Position numbers and translations under genes: made by a program. Of a stretch of 64,000 nt of DNA, positions 8,548-15,700 are shown one piece after another. Under the pieces are notes generated by a model. That model made no database searches and had not been told where the DNA came from. It saw only the letters and a program-made list of their open reading frames with translations. Every line of letters begins with the position of its first letter. Within the stretch, counting starts at the first letter, position 1. The DNA is from JAICLK01 sp963810525 (GTDB lineage Bacteria > Patescibacteriota > Saccharimonadia > Saccharimonadales > UBA4665): positions 744,001 to 808,000 of the forward strand of contig CAWENB010000003.1 in the NCBI GenBank assembly GCA_963810525.1, read 5' to 3'.

Positions 8548-9192
8548 ATGGTTCGTATTGACCTGCATACGCACTCGCTCGATTCGCCCGACGGGGGGCT
8601 CTCAAGGGGTGACTACGAACGGATGCTGGCCAACGGTAAGCTTGACTGCATTGCCATAACTGATCATGATTCAATAGCGTTCGCCCAAGAACTCAAGCAA
8701 AAAATCGGTGACAAAATTATTGTCGGCGAGGAAATTTCGGCTCAAGAAGGCGAAATCATCGGTCTGTTCTTAAGTGAACCGGTATCGCCGGGGCTCAGTG
8801 CTGCCAAAACGGTTCGTCATATTCGAGGGCAGGGCGGCCTGGTTTATGTGCCGCATCCGTTCGAGACGGTCCGCAAAGGTTTGCCGGCCGCGGTGCTCGA
8901 TGACATATCGGATCTGATAGACATTGTAGAATTTTACAACGGCCGGGCCGTCTTTCAAAACAAGAGCAAACAAGCTGCCGTCTGGGCGACTTTGCATCAA
9001 AAAGCAGTGGCGGCCAGCAGCGATGCGCATAGCAAATACGGTTGGGGCCGGACGTGTACCGTAATTAAACAAACGCCAACTCGTGATAATCTTGTCGAGC
9101 AGCTGATGGCCGCAACTCACCTTGGCAGTACAGTTGGCGTTCGCGGTTTGTTGTCGCCAAAGTATAATCGATTGAAGAAAAGTCTGAAATGA
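8548..9192 (+). CDS. PHP-domain metal-dependent phosphoesterase
   Basis: About 214 residues from ATG 8548. DLHTHSLDSPDG at the N-terminus and AITDHDS near 35 are the first two PHP metal motifs; VPHPFE near 100 and SSDAHS near 158 supply the rest. PHP proteins are phosphoesterases acting on small molecules such as nucleotides or sugar phosphates. The frame is open 13 codons further up, but ATG 8548 directly after the preceding stop (8544-8546) is the natural start. It is sandwiched between two phospholipid genes with 1-nt spacing and a 4-nt overlap, so it may remove a phosphate in that pathway (inference). Confidence 0.85.
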   Translation: MVRIDLHTHSLDSPDGGLSRGDYERMLANGKLDCIAITDHDSIAFAQELKQKIGDKIIVGEEISAQEGEIIGLFLSEPVSPGLSAAKTVRHIRGQGGLVYVPHPFETVRKGLPAAVLDDISDLIDIVEFYNGRAVFQNKSKQAAVWATLHQKAVAASSDAHSKYGWGRTCTVIKQTPTRDNLVEQLMAATHLGSTVGVRGLLSPKYNRLKKSLK

Positions 9193-9746
9193 TAAAAGAG
9201 CTTCTGTTTGCGATCTGGTTTTTCGCGCCGGCCGGCGTTGCCAACGCGACTCCGGTTTTTGTCGTAAAGATGCCCGGCCTGCGGAACCTGAACGCGCCAA
9301 TGGATTTCGGTCGAAGTTATCATGGGCAGCGGATTTTTGGTAGTCATAAAACCTGGCGCGGCTTTATTGCCGGAGTGATTATGGCGACGGTTATTCTATG
9401 GATGCAGCAGGTTTTGGTTGCGCATTTTGCCTGGGCTCGAACACTTACGTCGCAAGTGGATTACGCAAGTTTGCCGACACTGGTACTCGGTCCGCTCTTT
9501 GGCATCGGGGCGCTCGGCGGCGATGCGATTGAAAGCTTTTTCAAGCGTCAGCGGCACGTACCGCCGGGTCATGGCTGGTTTCCGTTCGACCAGACAGATT
9601 ACATCATCGGCGGGGCACTGGTCACGGCGCCCTTCGTGCAGCTGAGCCTGCGTGAATATATATTGTTAATTCTGTTCTGGCTGGCCGCGCACATACTTGC
9701 CAGCTACATCGGCTATCTCATTGGCCTCAAGGAACGTCCGATATAA
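9189..9746 (+). CDS. CDP-archaeol synthase-like (CarS/DUF46) membrane protein
   Basis: 185 residues, four to five predicted membrane helices. Motifs match the CarS/DUF46 family: PMDFGRSYHGQRIFG and HKTWRG (about 36-57), GGDAIESFFKR and PPGHGWFPFDQTD (about 115-140). Archaeal CarS transfers CMP from CTP to unsaturated archaetidic acid; bacterial members probably use phosphatidic acid or similar, but this is not proved. Overlap with the PHP gene (ATGATAA) and closeness of a CDP-alcohol phosphatidyltransferase suggest that it supplies the CDP-lipid. Confidence 0.85.
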   Translation: MIKELLFAIWFFAPAGVANATPVFVVKMPGLRNLNAPMDFGRSYHGQRIFGSHKTWRGFIAGVIMATVILWMQQVLVAHFAWARTLTSQVDYASLPTLVLGPLFGIGALGGDAIESFFKRQRHVPPGHGWFPFDQTDYIIGGALVTAPFVQLSLREYILLILFWLAAHILASYIGYLIGLKERPI

Positions 9747-9786
9747 GTTGTTTTCTAAGTCATACTATTTTATAGTAATTATTAAT

Positions 9787-10479
9787 ATGGGTGAGATAGC
9801 TAATGGCGACATTAGATTTTTTGACGATGCCGTCTACCAACAGTTGAATAGTTTTGCATTAGCCGTCGGTTTGCAATGCCTGGCACCGAATGAAATGGCG
9901 GCAGCCGTCCATGGTGAGCCGGATATGGAGCTTGGCGGTTGGCGCGAATACAGGTTTTCCGCAGAAGGTTACGCCGGCCATATATTGGCGGGAGGTGGAA
10001 TGAACGGTTGGTGTGGTGCCAAGCGGGCGAATAAAGTGAATCTGACACTTGCAGAAGAATGGCGGACGTCTTTATTTCCTGAAGATATAATGCCGGAAGC
10101 ACAACCGGTCTGGGGTCGTCTCGCACAACTTGATAACTATGCGGAATTTTCATTAATTACCTCTTGGGCGTATCGAGTGGTGTTGCCCGAACGTTTGCTC
10201 TATCGAAGCTTGGTAATAGGGACAAAAGGGCGGGTATCGGGTACGGATGAATGGAATCCGTTGCCACTACTGCCCGCCGGGTTCATATATAACGATAACG
10301 GCCAAAACTCGAGGAGGGGAAGACGCTGCTCGGCGGCCGAAAGGGAAGATGACGTGGCAACGACCAAATATATGGACCTATGCCTGGACGCTTTGCGTAT
10401 AGCCGTCATAATTGAGAGACTACGTGCACACACAGAAAGTAAAATACCCGTGGTGTATCAGCCTAACGAAAATCACTGA
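9787..10479 (+). CDS. hypothetical protein
   Basis: 230 residues, not recognised. It is soluble, rich in Trp and charged residues, with no signal peptide or membrane segment. A run near 170-185 (NPLPLLPAGFIY) and a helical C-terminus (CLDALRIAVIIERL) are the main features. The start ATG 9787 is chosen because a -10 TATAGT lies at 9771-9776, 10 nt upstream; the frame is open to 9697 but that part overlaps the upstream gene. It could belong with the small ORF that follows. Confidence 0.65.
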   Translation: MGEIANGDIRFFDDAVYQQLNSFALAVGLQCLAPNEMAAAVHGEPDMELGGWREYRFSAEGYAGHILAGGGMNGWCGAKRANKVNLTLAEEWRTSLFPEDIMPEAQPVWGRLAQLDNYAEFSLITSWAYRVVLPERLLYRSLVIGTKGRVSGTDEWNPLPLLPAGFIYNDNGQNSRRGRRCSAAEREDDVATTKYMDLCLDALRIAVIIERLRAHTESKIPVVYQPNENH

Positions 10480-10492
10480 AAAACTGCAGCTC

Positions 10493-10687
10493 GTGAAGTT
10501 TGTAGTTCGCGCGCAGCTCAACGAATCCAACTTCCCAAAGATTCATAAGCCGTCCTTAGCAGAGCATGCTGCCGGGCTTAACGCTAATATGTGCGTTATC
10601 GACGACCAAACCGCATTGAGAGTTACGAGCGGCGACATCGAGGTGATTTCTGAAGGCACTTGGCGGTTATTCAATGATAAGAGATGA
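10493..10687 (+). CDS. small hypothetical protein
   Basis: About 64 residues from GTG 10493. The frame is open back to 10412, but that would overlap the previous gene by 68 nt. The product (VKFVVRAQLNESNFPK... ending WRLFNDKR) has mixed composition and no known motif. It sits 13 nt after the stop of the 230-residue gene and before def, so it may be the tail gene of a two-gene unit. Weakly supported. Confidence 0.3.
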   Translation: MKFVVRAQLNESNFPKIHKPSLAEHAAGLNANMCVIDDQTALRVTSGDIEVISEGTWRLFNDKR

Positions 10688-10721
10688 AATCACGAAGCTG
10701 AGCGTGTAAACTTAAAAATAT

Positions 10722-11297
10722 ATGCCCAAACTTCTTAGACCGACGCTATTTGGAAATCCAATATTGCGTGAGGTTGCCCGGCGCTTGAGCGCCACAGAGA
10801 TTGAATCTCCCAAGATCAAGCAACTGGTTGAAGATATGCAACACACGCTCGTAACCAAGAAATACGGTGTTGGTTTGGCGGCACCGCAGGTCGGTCAAGG
10901 GGTTGCGCTCACGGTCATTTGGATTAAACCACTGCCGCACCGGCCAAAAGTTGAGGAACAGAAGCTGGTTGCGTTCAATCCGGAAGTTGTTAAAACTTAT
11001 GGCAATCGGACACAGCTGTGGGAAGGTTGTATTAGTTTTCAGGGAAGTAGTTCAAACTTTCCCTACGCGAAGGCGTTGCGATGGCGCAAAGTGCGGGTGC
11101 GTTATATCGACGAGTATGCGCACCGGCACGAGCGGGATTTCGAGGGTTTGCTGGCGCACGTGTTGCAGCACGAAATCGATCACCTGAATGGGGTTTTATT
11201 TGTGGAACGAGTGAAAGATCCGAAGACGTTCATGATGGTGAGCGAGTATAAGAAGCATGTCCTGCCGAATGATCGTAAACGCCAGAAGAAACAATAA
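10722..11297 (+). CDS. def: peptide deformylase
   Basis: 191 residues. All three deformylase motifs are present: GVGLAAPQVG (about 45-54), EGCISFQG (about 101-108, with the metal-binding Cys) and QHEIDHLNG (about 145-153, HExxH). The enzyme removes the N-formyl group from nascent proteins in the cytoplasm. EGCIS instead of EGCLS is a common variant. -10 TAAACT at 10707-10712, 9 nt before the ATG, no Shine-Dalgarno. Leaderless messages are typically initiated by intact ribosomes with fMet-tRNA, which is compatible with deformylase being retained. Confidence 0.95.
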   Translation: MPKLLRPTLFGNPILREVARRLSATEIESPKIKQLVEDMQHTLVTKKYGVGLAAPQVGQGVALTVIWIKPLPHRPKVEEQKLVAFNPEVVKTYGNRTQLWEGCISFQGSSSNFPYAKALRWRKVRVRYIDEYAHRHERDFEGLLAHVLQHEIDHLNGVLFVERVKDPKTFMMVSEYKKHVLPNDRKRQKKQ

Positions 11298-11305
11298 GTT
11301 TCGAT

Positions 11306-12118
11306 TTATTGAGACGCCCGATAGGTGCCAAGAAGCCGGACGGTGCACTGCTGACTTTTGAGCCGCTCAATGCAGTCGGCCAACTGGTCCGATGAAATAT
11401 TGACGTCAATCAAAAATTGATAGCGCCACGGCGTATGCGCAACCGGGCGCGATTCGAGCTTGGTTAGATTGGCCTTAGATTTTGCTAGTACGCCGAGCGC
11501 GTGCCACAAGGCACCGGGTGAGTGGGCGGTCTCGAGTACGAGCGAAGCTTTATCAGGGTGGCTTGTTTCAGGTCTTTGCGATGCGAGTACCAAAAAACGT
11601 GTCACGTTATTATCGAAATCTTCGACGTTAGCCGCCAGAACCGGCAGCTTGTATATGTCTGCGGCCTGTGAACTGGCAATTGCGGCGAAGGACGGATTAT
11701 CAAGCTCTTTGATATGCGAAACACTAGCGGCGGTGTCAGTATATTCGACACGTTCTGCTGTGGGCAGGTTTTTATCGAGAAATACGCTGCATTGGGGCAG
11801 GGCGATAGCTTGCGAATAAACGCGCTTGATGTCTCTAAGTTTTGCTCCGGGCAATCCAATCAAACAGTGGTGGATATGCTCATACACCTCACCAACCACG
11901 AAGAAATCGTGTTTGAGTAATAGATCGTACACCGGATGTGCTGTGCCGGCGATAGAATTCTCAGAAGCGATGACTGCTTTGTCGGCTGTTCCGTCAGCAA
12001 GTGCGTCGAATACAGCTGCGAACGTATCGCACGGCACGAGTGTGAAATCGGTATTAAAATAACGTTCCGCGGCCGCCTGATGGTACGAGCCGCATTGCCC
12101 TTGGATCGCAACACGCAT
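11306..12118 (-). CDS. pheA: prephenate dehydratase with C-terminal ACT domain
   Basis: 270 residues. The catalytic periplasmic-binding-like lobes carry QGQCGSYHQAA, ENSIAGTAHPVYDLL and the TRFLVL motif (about 175). The ACT domain follows with LTKLESRPVA, matching the ESRP phenylalanine-binding motif. The enzyme converts prephenate to phenylpyruvate, the committed step to Phe. No other aromatic-pathway gene is nearby. The ATG at 12118 is chosen over the longer frame because TATAAT (minus strand, 12130-12125) lies 6 nt upstream and the protein family begins here. Confidence 0.9.
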   Translation of the reverse strand: MRVAIQGQCGSYHQAAAERYFNTDFTLVPCDTFAAVFDALADGTADKAVIASENSIAGTAHPVYDLLLKHDFFVVGEVYEHIHHCLIGLPGAKLRDIKRVYSQAIALPQCSVFLDKNLPTAERVEYTDTAASVSHIKELDNPSFAAIASSQAADIYKLPVLAANVEDFDNNVTRFLVLASQRPETSHPDKASLVLETAHSPGALWHALGVLAKSKANLTKLESRPVAHTPWRYQFLIDVNISSDQLADCIERLKSQQCTVRLLGTYRASQ

Positions 12119-12195
12119 GGCGACATTATAGAAGGTTGAGGTGCGAATACGAAGGCTGAGCTTGGCGTATAATACTAAAAGCAAAGGAGGTGCGT

Positions 12196-12825
12196 ATGAA
12201 AGTGGCCAAGTATCCGCAAAGCTGCCTGATTATCGAACACGCAGGCAAACGGTTATGTATTGATCCGGGTAAGTTCGTGGCCGATAAATTTACCGCACAG
12301 GATTTGCTGCCGCTCGATGCGATTCTGATTACGCACGAACACTTTGACCACGCCAATCCGGAGCTGTTACGCGACTTGACGCAAGGCGGCCTGCCAGTTT
12401 ATGCCAATGAGAGCACCAAGCGGTTACTCGGCGACGTCGTTACCCAGGTCGTGTCGGACGGGCAAGTGTTCGAAGCCGCCGGCATGCAGATTACAGCCCG
12501 CGAACTGCCGCATAGCCTTCTGCCGGACGGCTCGCCGGGGCCGCAGAATACCGGCTATGTCGTGAACGATGCATTTTTCCATCCGGGCGACGGCTTCGCG
12601 CTGGAAGGTTTGCATGTCGATGCTGCGGCTATTCCGATTGCCGGCCCCGATATTAGTCCGAAAGACGCCTTCGCGTTCATCAAGCAGCTTGGCTGTAAAA
12701 TCGTTATTCCGATTCACTACAGCTTTTTTCTCGAAGACCCGCACATATTAGCGCAGTTTGCACCCGAAATTGTACCGAATGTGAAGTTCGTTGTACTGGA
12801 CGACGGCCAGAGCATCGATTTGTAG
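12196..12825 (+). CDS. metallo-beta-lactamase-fold hydrolase
   Basis: About 209 residues. THEHFDHANP (about 43-52) is the HxHxDH zinc motif; further ligands are probably H in FHPGD and in IPIHYSFF. It resembles UPF0173/UlaG-type MBL hydrolases, which cut phosphoester, lactone or nucleic-acid bonds. Unlike most genes here it has a strong Shine-Dalgarno, AAAGGAGG at 12183-12190, 5 nt before ATG 12196, with a TATAAT-like -10 further upstream. Confidence 0.85.
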   Translation: MKVAKYPQSCLIIEHAGKRLCIDPGKFVADKFTAQDLLPLDAILITHEHFDHANPELLRDLTQGGLPVYANESTKRLLGDVVTQVVSDGQVFEAAGMQITARELPHSLLPDGSPGPQNTGYVVNDAFFHPGDGFALEGLHVDAAAIPIAGPDISPKDAFAFIKQLGCKIVIPIHYSFFLEDPHILAQFAPEIVPNVKFVVLDDGQSIDL

Positions 12826-12848
12826 GGTCTGTTACAATACTCTTGTTC

Positions 12849-14177
12849 ATGGATCCGAGATTATTTCCAAAAAATTTTATGTGGGGCGCCAGCACTGCCA
12901 GCCACCAGGTTGAAGGCGGCACGGTCAACCAGTGGAGCGAATGGGAGCTTGCTCACGCTAGCGATCTGGCGAAGAATGCACCCAAACGGCTAAGCTGGAT
13001 GCCTTCGTGGAAGTCCGTGAAAGAGCAGGCGACTGACCCGGAAAATTACGTCTCAGGTAAAGGCGTTGACCATTATCATCGCTACGATGAAGATTTTGAC
13101 TTGCTCAAGGCTATGCGCATGAACAGCTTTCGCTTCGGTATCGAATGGTCACGTATTGAGCCGCAAGAAGGCACCTGGAACGCTAAAGAAATCAGACATT
13201 ATCACAAATACATCAAGGCCTTGAAGGATCGCAACATTGAACCGATCCTCAATATCTGGCATTGGACAATGCCGACATGGTTCACTGAAAAAGGTGGCTT
13301 CGAAAAAAAGACCAACATCGTGTACTTCGAACAATTCGTCCAAAAAATCGCCGAAGAATTCAGCCACGAGGTTCGCTATGTCATTACGCTTAATGAGCCG
13401 AACGTCTACGCCGCGATAAGCTACCTCGCCGGCGAATGGCCTCCACAGCAGAAAAGCTTTGTCAAAGCCCTGACGGTCTACTGGCATCTGGCGCTGGCAC
13501 ATCGCCGGGCATACGCAATACTCAAGAAGAGCGAACCAAGTCTGAATGTAGGAACCGCGATGTCAATGCAAAACGGCCAACCGAAACGTTCCCGCAACCC
13601 CTTCAGCCCGATAACTGCCTATATCGCCAATTATGCCCAGAACCGCTGGTTCTTGAACCGGACCAAAAAGCAAACGGATTTCATTGGCATTAATTATTAC
13701 GCCACCGATTATTACCAGGGGTTTACCCGGCGGAATCCGACCACTCCGCTCAACGATTTGGGCTGGTACATGGAGCCGGAGGGTTTGCTCCCTTTACTCG
13801 TGCAGACGTATAGTCGCTACAAAAAGCCTATAATAATTACAGAGAACGGCTTGGCCGACGCAAATGATCGCTATCGTCGTTGGTGGCTTGAGGAGACGCT
13901 GGTTGCCATGCAGCGTGCGTTGAGCGTTGGCGTGGACTTGCGGGGCTATTTGCACTGGAGCCTGCTCGATAACTTCGAATGGGCGTACGGTTGGTGGCCG
14001 AAGTTCGGGCTCATCGAAGTAGATCGCGAGAACGATATGAAACGTACGCCGCGTCCGAGCGCCAAATGGTTTGCACGATATCTTCTTAAGCTGGAACGGT
14101 TTCAGGCGGTGCAGACCAGAGCTCACGGCAGAAACGATGACGATGAAGCTGACGAAGATGAAGCCGGATCAGAATAG
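12849..14177 (+). CDS. glycoside hydrolase family 1 (beta-glucosidase-like)
   Basis: 442 residues, normal GH1 length. N-terminal FMWGASTASHQVEGG is the GH1 signature; the acid/base Glu is in TLNEPN (about 182), the nucleophile Glu in IITENGLAD (about 332), and HWSLLDNFEW lies near 378. GH1 enzymes cleave beta-glucosides, galactosides or phospho-glycosides in the cytoplasm; there is no signal peptide. The last 15 residues are almost all Asp/Glu, an unusual acidic tail. -10 TACAAT at 12833-12838, 10 nt before the ATG. Confidence 0.92.
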   Translation: MDPRLFPKNFMWGASTASHQVEGGTVNQWSEWELAHASDLAKNAPKRLSWMPSWKSVKEQATDPENYVSGKGVDHYHRYDEDFDLLKAMRMNSFRFGIEWSRIEPQEGTWNAKEIRHYHKYIKALKDRNIEPILNIWHWTMPTWFTEKGGFEKKTNIVYFEQFVQKIAEEFSHEVRYVITLNEPNVYAAISYLAGEWPPQQKSFVKALTVYWHLALAHRRAYAILKKSEPSLNVGTAMSMQNGQPKRSRNPFSPITAYIANYAQNRWFLNRTKKQTDFIGINYYATDYYQGFTRRNPTTPLNDLGWYMEPEGLLPLLVQTYSRYKKPIIITENGLADANDRYRRWWLEETLVAMQRALSVGVDLRGYLHWSLLDNFEWAYGWWPKFGLIEVDRENDMKRTPRPSAKWFARYLLKLERFQAVQTRAHGRNDDDEADEDEAGSE

Positions 14178-14195
14178 ATACTGTGTAGCACTAAA

Positions 14196-14224
14196 TTGAC
14201 AAAAGTAAAAATATTTGGTATCGT
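14196..14224 (+). promoter_or_regulatory. sigma-70-type promoter of the 14231 gene
   Basis: TTGACA at 14196-14201, a 17-bp spacer, then TATCGT at 14219-14224. The GTG start codon follows 6 nt later, so transcription should begin at or next to the start codon. One of the few places in the window with a perfect -35. Confidence 0.75.
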
Positions 14225-14230
14225 AATTGC

Positions 14231-14509
14231 GTGTCAGCAAAAACAAAAAATGATACGCCTAATCAAACGAGCCTGCTCCTTACCGCTATCGGTTCCTGGG
14301 CGATGATGCTTGCTACGCTGATCAGCAGCACGCAAATTTCACGTAATGTCCGTCAGGCGGCAGTCGTTAATATTGCGCGTCCGGCATATTCATTCGTAAA
14401 TACCGGCTTCGATTCCTGGAATCGTAACGATACCGAAAACGAAACAGTCCATCTACCGACAAAATTTGATATCGGCGTGCGTAGTACTGCCATAACCGGC
14501 AAAAAGTAA
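14231..14509 (+). CDS. small single-pass membrane protein
   Basis: 92 residues from a GTG start. A hydrophilic N-terminus of about 14 residues is followed by one membrane helix (about 15-37, LLLTAIGSWAMMLATLIS) and a polar tail. No family recognised. It lies just upstream of the dcw regulatory region. The near-perfect leaderless promoter makes it likely to be expressed. Confidence 0.6.
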   Translation: MSAKTKNDTPNQTSLLLTAIGSWAMMLATLISSTQISRNVRQAAVVNIARPAYSFVNTGFDSWNRNDTENETVHLPTKFDIGVRSTAITGKK

Positions 14510-14570
14510 GTGAGTTATGCACCGATTTGCCGAGTCTAGCGCCTGCCAAGAAGGGTGAAGCACCATATAT

Positions 14571-14641
14571 TGTGGAAAACTATCGATAGTTAATATTCTG
14601 TGGATAAGTGGTGTAGAAAACACCGCCGATTTTGTGTAAAA
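14571..14641 (+). promoter_or_regulatory. cluster of DnaA-box-like sites upstream of mraZ
   Basis: Four co-oriented 9-mers: TGTGGAAAA (14571), TGTGGATAA (14599, an exact reverse complement of the DnaA box TTATCCACA), TGTAGAAAA (14612) and TGTGTAAAA (14633). One perfect and three degenerate boxes in 71 bp just before the mraZ promoter suggest DnaA binding, either as regulation of the division cluster or as a DnaA-titration site. No dnaA gene is in the window. Confidence 0.45.
14578..14591. repeat. 14-bp perfect palindrome
   Basis: AACTATCGATAGTT is a perfect inverted repeat. It sits between the first two DnaA-like boxes and about 55 bp before the mraZ -35 element, where a dimeric repressor or activator could bind. 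Confidence 0.5.
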
Positions 14642-14645
14642 CTAC

Positions 14646-14698
14646 TTGTCAGTGGGTATTGGTGGGTAGTATAGTCGTGTTAGTGGGTAAACGTGGGT
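14646..14698 (+). promoter_or_regulatory. mraZ promoter overlapped by MraZ-box direct repeats
   Basis: Direct repeats GTGGGT occur at 14652, 14662, 14683 and 14693, i.e. in two 10-bp-spaced pairs 21 bp apart, all on one face of the helix. A promoter lies among them: TTGTCA at 14646-14651, an 18-bp spacer, TATAGT at 14670-14675. MraZ is known to bind GTGGG-type direct repeats before its own gene and repress the dcw operon, so this is a clear autoregulatory operator. Confidence 0.85.
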
Positions 14699-14765
14699 AG
14701 CCTGCCAAAATAACGAGCTTCCTACCAAAAATAAAAAACCACTAGCAAATTAAATTACGTACCAG

Positions 14766-15128
14766 ATGGCCACGGTAGACTATTTCGAACGCAAGCTTGA
14801 CGATAAGCGACGGTTAACCATACCGGCTGAGCTTCGAGACGAGTTCGCGAGCGGAGTAGTTATAACCCGGGGGTTCAAAAAGTACCTGCACTTGTACTCG
14901 AAAACGGTGTGGGACGAGCTGGTCGAGCCGAAGCTGAAGGGCGATGTCCTCAGTGAAGAAACGGCTGACCTGAACGTCCAATTCCGGCGGGGCAAGACTG
15001 AAGGCGTTATTGACGAAAAGCAAGGACGCATAACGATCGAGCAGCATTTGCTCGATTACGCAGGCATCACTAGAACCGTCGTGGCGACCAGGGCAGGGGC
15101 GTATTGGCGACTCGAAGCCGGCGATTAA
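14766..15128 (+). CDS. mraZ: transcriptional regulator MraZ
   Basis: 120 residues. Two SpoVT/AbrB-like (swapped-hairpin) halves are visible: YFERKLDDKRRLTIPAELR at the N-terminus and KQGRITIEQHLLDYAGI near 83-99, each with the conserved DxxGR-type turn. MraZ forms ring oligomers that bind the direct repeats found at 14652-14698 and controls the division and cell-wall cluster. It is the first gene of that cluster, as in most bacteria. The leader from the TATAGT promoter is about 84 nt, so this message is not leaderless. Confidence 0.95.
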   Translation: MATVDYFERKLDDKRRLTIPAELRDEFASGVVITRGFKKYLHLYSKTVWDELVEPKLKGDVLSEETADLNVQFRRGKTEGVIDEKQGRITIEQHLLDYAGITRTVVATRAGAYWRLEAGD

Positions 15129-15202
15129 CGCGCGGAGCTCCCGAGTTCAGCAGTTCATTAACAATTTGGCCAACAATCGAATAGCAAAGATTTAAATTTC
15201 AG

Positions 15203-15307
15203 CTGCTTTTTCCGGTCCTTTCAAAGGGAAGAGCAGTTCAAGCGACGATTTGCAATCGCCGCAAGGGAAGAGAGCAGCCGGACAAAATGTATTCCATTTT
15301 GTTTGGC
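15203..15307 (+). other. three consecutive stable hairpins between mraZ and rsmH
   Basis: Stem 1: 15203-15213 pairs with 15226-15236 (11 bp with two G-U). Stem 2: 15242-15250 with 15254-15262 (8 of 9 bp). Stem 3: 15277-15289 with 15295-15307 (13 bp with two G-U, loop of 5). There is no T-run after any of them, so they are not standard terminators. The rest of the mraZ-rsmH gap, to 15640, has no ORF and is AT-rich with long C/T and A tracts. This could be a processed leader, a cis-regulatory RNA or a separate ncRNA. Confidence 0.5.
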
Positions 15308-15625
15308 AGCACTGAGAAGAACTGCAGGTTTGTCTCATCTTTCGAGGTCAGCTATTCGGCAGTCAACACGCGGACTGGCAAAGGTTAACCACGTCTAAAA
15401 AACCTTCGTTCTTTCTCTAAAACACCTCCCAAAACTCCACCTCACACATAAGTCTCTCAAATTTGATTATCAGCAGTTGAGAAGTTCATAAGATTTTTTA
15501 AATCTTTCTCGTAAAAACTCAAATCACGAATAATTTCTCAACATATGGCAGATTGTCACTTACAAAAACAAAAACTCACACAAAAAAACAAAAAGTTGAC
15601 TGCTGAATAGGTGACCTTGTTCATC

Positions 15626-15660
15626 CAATTCAATCAGGGTGGTATAAATAAAAACACAAA
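15626..15660 (+). promoter_or_regulatory. candidate rsmH promoter (extended -10)
   Basis: TGGTATAAA ends at 15648, an extended -10 (TGnTATAAA-like). No convincing -35 is seen; TTCATC at 15620 has the right 17-bp spacing but a poor match. It lies about 50 nt before the rsmH ATG. Confidence 0.4.
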
Positions 15661-15700
15661 ACAAATATGAACAAGATAACACCAAGATCAATCAGGCTAT

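Noticed and set aside
14571..14765. Chromosomal origin of replication at the DnaA boxes
   Set aside because: No dnaA, dnaN or gyrase genes nearby and gene orientation does not diverge here; DnaA-linked regulation is more likely.
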